Of a stretch of 7,765 bases of DNA, positions 6,218 to 7,765 are shown in pieces. Location: the NCBI GenBank assembly GCA_900769095.1, contig CAAGFH010000274.1, forward strand, positions 1 through 7,765, in the 5' to 3' direction. The translations under genes were made by a program, and so were the position numbers. Numbering within the stretch: the stretch's first letter is position 1; every line of letters starts with the position of its first letter. The notes under the pieces are model-generated. The model was not told where the DNA came from and made no database searches. It worked only from the letters and a program-made list of their open reading frames with translations. This stretch comes from Methanobacteriaceae archaeon (GTDB taxonomy: Archaea; Methanobacteriota; Methanobacteria; Methanobacteriales; Methanobacteriaceae).

Positions 6218-7765
6218 TTATTTATCCAAAGATTTCCAATTCAAATTAATTAAACCATGCTTAAATAATAAGGTCTTTAAGACTTCTCGAATGAAGTTTT
6301 CCAGATTATTTTCATCCACACCATCATTTCCAGGAGTTAGAGAAAATGCTCCAACAGAAGGAATGATCATATCAGATTCAAAGAATTGTTCAGTTTTATT
6401 TCCAGGATATAAAACATAAGCACCTTCAGTTTTTAATATAGAATCCTTATATGTATGCATTTTATAGATGTCACCATCTTTAAAGATACTTTCTTTTTCT
6501 TCAAGTGAATCCCTTTTGTCAATTTCTTCATTTAACTTTTTATCAGATTTTCCAAGTACATTATAATAATCAGCTATTTCCAATTCAGAGCGATATTTAG
6601 CATCAAAATGAATGTAATCAATATAGTCTTCCATTTTAACAAGCAATGTATAATCAGGTTTAAATGCTAACGAATAGGATTCATATTTAGAATTTTTAGA
6701 AAATTTTAGATTATAAAATAACTCAATTTCAATTTCATTATCATATAAAATAAATTTGAATTTTTTAACTGAATTTTCTCCTTTTTTAATGCTAACTGAC
6801 CAATTGTCTTTTTTAACTTTAAATACATCATCAAAATCAACTTTTGTAATGCTTAAGTCATTTAAAACTTTTAGTAATCTGAAATAGCACCAATATTCAT
6901 ATAGTTCAGATAATTTTTTCTCAAAGCCCTTAAATTGATTGTTAACTTCATCCCAACTTAATCTGAATGAAAATTCCATCATTAAAAAGTATTTAAAGAT
7001 TTCACGATAACCTTCCTTTTTTTGCAAGATTTGTGAGTTGAATGGAACATAATCCATTGGAGAAATTTGCTTGAAAAAGTTGGAAGACAGATAATACTCA
7101 ATTTCATTACTAAAAAACAATAGCTTATCTTTAATATAACCTTCATCTGAACTTAAAAGTAATTTTTCAATTAAATCACGAACAGATTCAAAAAAGTATT
7201 TTACAAATCTATTTTCAGGAATATCAATAGTATCATCATGTTTTGTCTGTTCAACCATTTGAGGAATATGTCCTTTTAATTTATGAACAATTTCAAAGTC
7301 TGCATCAGATTTATACAGATTATTTGGCTTTGAAACAATATTTTTTAAAGAATTCTGATTAAAATTAGATGCTAAGGACAACGGAACTTGTTCAGTACGA
7401 TTTCTTAGTTGTGAGTGAATATTTTTAGATAGATATTCAAAAATTGAAGGTAGATTTACATTTCTAAATAAATATTCTAAAAACATAAAATCTTCATAAT
7501 AAGTTTTTTTCTCTTTTGAATCTAGCTCAAATTCCTGATAGAGTGGAGAATTAACTTCAAAAATTAAACTTAAAGCATGTTGTGACAAATCAGCTATCAT
7601 TGAAGAATACTGATTAAAATAATCCATTTTTTTAGATCTTACTTCAATTGGAATCTTTATTGAGTTAATTTTATTTTTTCTAATGTCTAAAAATGATTTT
7701 CCAACATAACTTCTGAAATTTAGTGTTCCGGCAACTTTATAAGTCTTATTATCCCCTAAGGAGAA
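6218..7765 (-). CDS. DUF2357/COG1700-type McrC-like PD-(D/E)XK nuclease, 5'-partial
   Basis: The frame is open from the right edge to TAA at 6218-6220, giving at least 515 residues. The ATG at 7627 is not the start: the 46 codons upstream are free of stops and encode conserved-looking sequence (GTLNFRSYVGKSFLDI, IPIEVRSKKMDYF) that runs smoothly into the DUF2357 N-terminal region (LSLIFE). The middle part holds KLSELYEYWCYFRLLKVL, typical of this family. The C-terminal nuclease core shows PDYTLLV (Asp 325 counted from M at 7627) and HFDAKYR (Asp342, Lys344), a PD...DxK active site, followed by KMHTYKDSI and AYVLYPG, also family hallmarks. Relatives are predicted antiviral nucleases paired with a McrB-like AAA+ NTPase (COG1401), expected to lie upstream just beyond the right edge. 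The partner is not visible, so a complete system is inferred. Confidence 0.88.
   Translation of the reverse strand, partial: FSLGDNKTYKVAGTLNFRSYVGKSFLDIRKNKINSIKIPIEVRSKKMDYFNQYSSMIADLSQHALSLIFEVNSPLYQEFELDSKEKKTYYEDFMFLEYLFRNVNLPSIFEYLSKNIHSQLRNRTEQVPLSLASNFNQNSLKNIVSKPNNLYKSDADFEIVHKLKGHIPQMVEQTKHDDTIDIPENRFVKYFFESVRDLIEKLLLSSDEGYIKDKLLFFSNEIEYYLSSNFFKQISPMDYVPFNSQILQKKEGYREIFKYFLMMEFSFRLSWDEVNNQFKGFEKKLSELYEYWCYFRLLKVLNDLSITKVDFDDVFKVKKDNWSVSIKKGENSVKKFKFILYDNEIEIELFYNLKFSKNSKYESYSLAFKPDYTLLVKMEDYIDYIHFDAKYRSELEIADYYNVLGKSDKKLNEEIDKRDSLEEKESIFKDGDIYKMHTYKDSILKTEGAYVLYPGNKTEQFFESDMIIPSVGAFSLTPGNDGVDENNLENFIREVLKTLLFKHGLINLNWKSLDK

Noticed and set aside
7625..7627. ATG at 7627 as the start of the nuclease gene.
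   Set aside because: It has no Shine-Dalgarno site, and conserved-looking in-frame coding continues to the window edge.

Overview
The window is strongly AT-rich and looks archaeal, most likely from a gut methanogen of the Methanobrevibacter type. Three things point there: a secreted adhesin-like protein built of GGAIY / FxxN beta-helix rungs, of the kind abundant in Methanobrevibacter; a textbook GGTGAT ribosome-binding site ahead of a small gene at 6025; and TATA-like promoter elements in place of bacterial -35/-10 pairs. The lineage is inferred from style, not from a marker gene.

Left part (1-2435): a minus-strand gene running off the left edge encodes a two-repeat protein of unknown function (290 residues visible). 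Across a 144-base divergent promoter region, which carries a perfect 8+8 palindrome over a TATA-like box, lies a plus-strand adhesin-like beta-helix gene (1016-2401). Its frame is broken twice, by a one-base loss in the signal peptide and a one-base gain before the beta-helix. The two shifts cancel, so both ends are in the same frame. A hairpin plus T-tract ends this unit.

Middle part (2433-5939): a compact three-gene minus-strand operon. Its order is a MutT-like NUDIX hydrolase, a 47-residue charged helical protein that would be easy to miss, and a 986-residue PLD-nuclease / SF2-helicase / DUF3427 protein. Gaps are 1 and 8 bases. This reads as a nucleic-acid-targeting defence or genome-maintenance cassette. 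The NUDIX gene appears to be leaderless or nearly so.

Right part (5940-7765): a 53-residue two-helix membrane protein on the plus strand diverges from the NUDIX operon. It converges on a minus-strand DUF2357/COG1700-type PD-(D/E)XK nuclease gene. The nuclease frame stays open to the right edge, so the gene is 5'-partial and the ATG at 7627 is internal. Members of this family usually work with a McrB-like AAA+ NTPase, which would be expected just outside the window. The adjacent helicase cassette and McrBC-like nuclease suggest a small defence island next to surface-protein genes.
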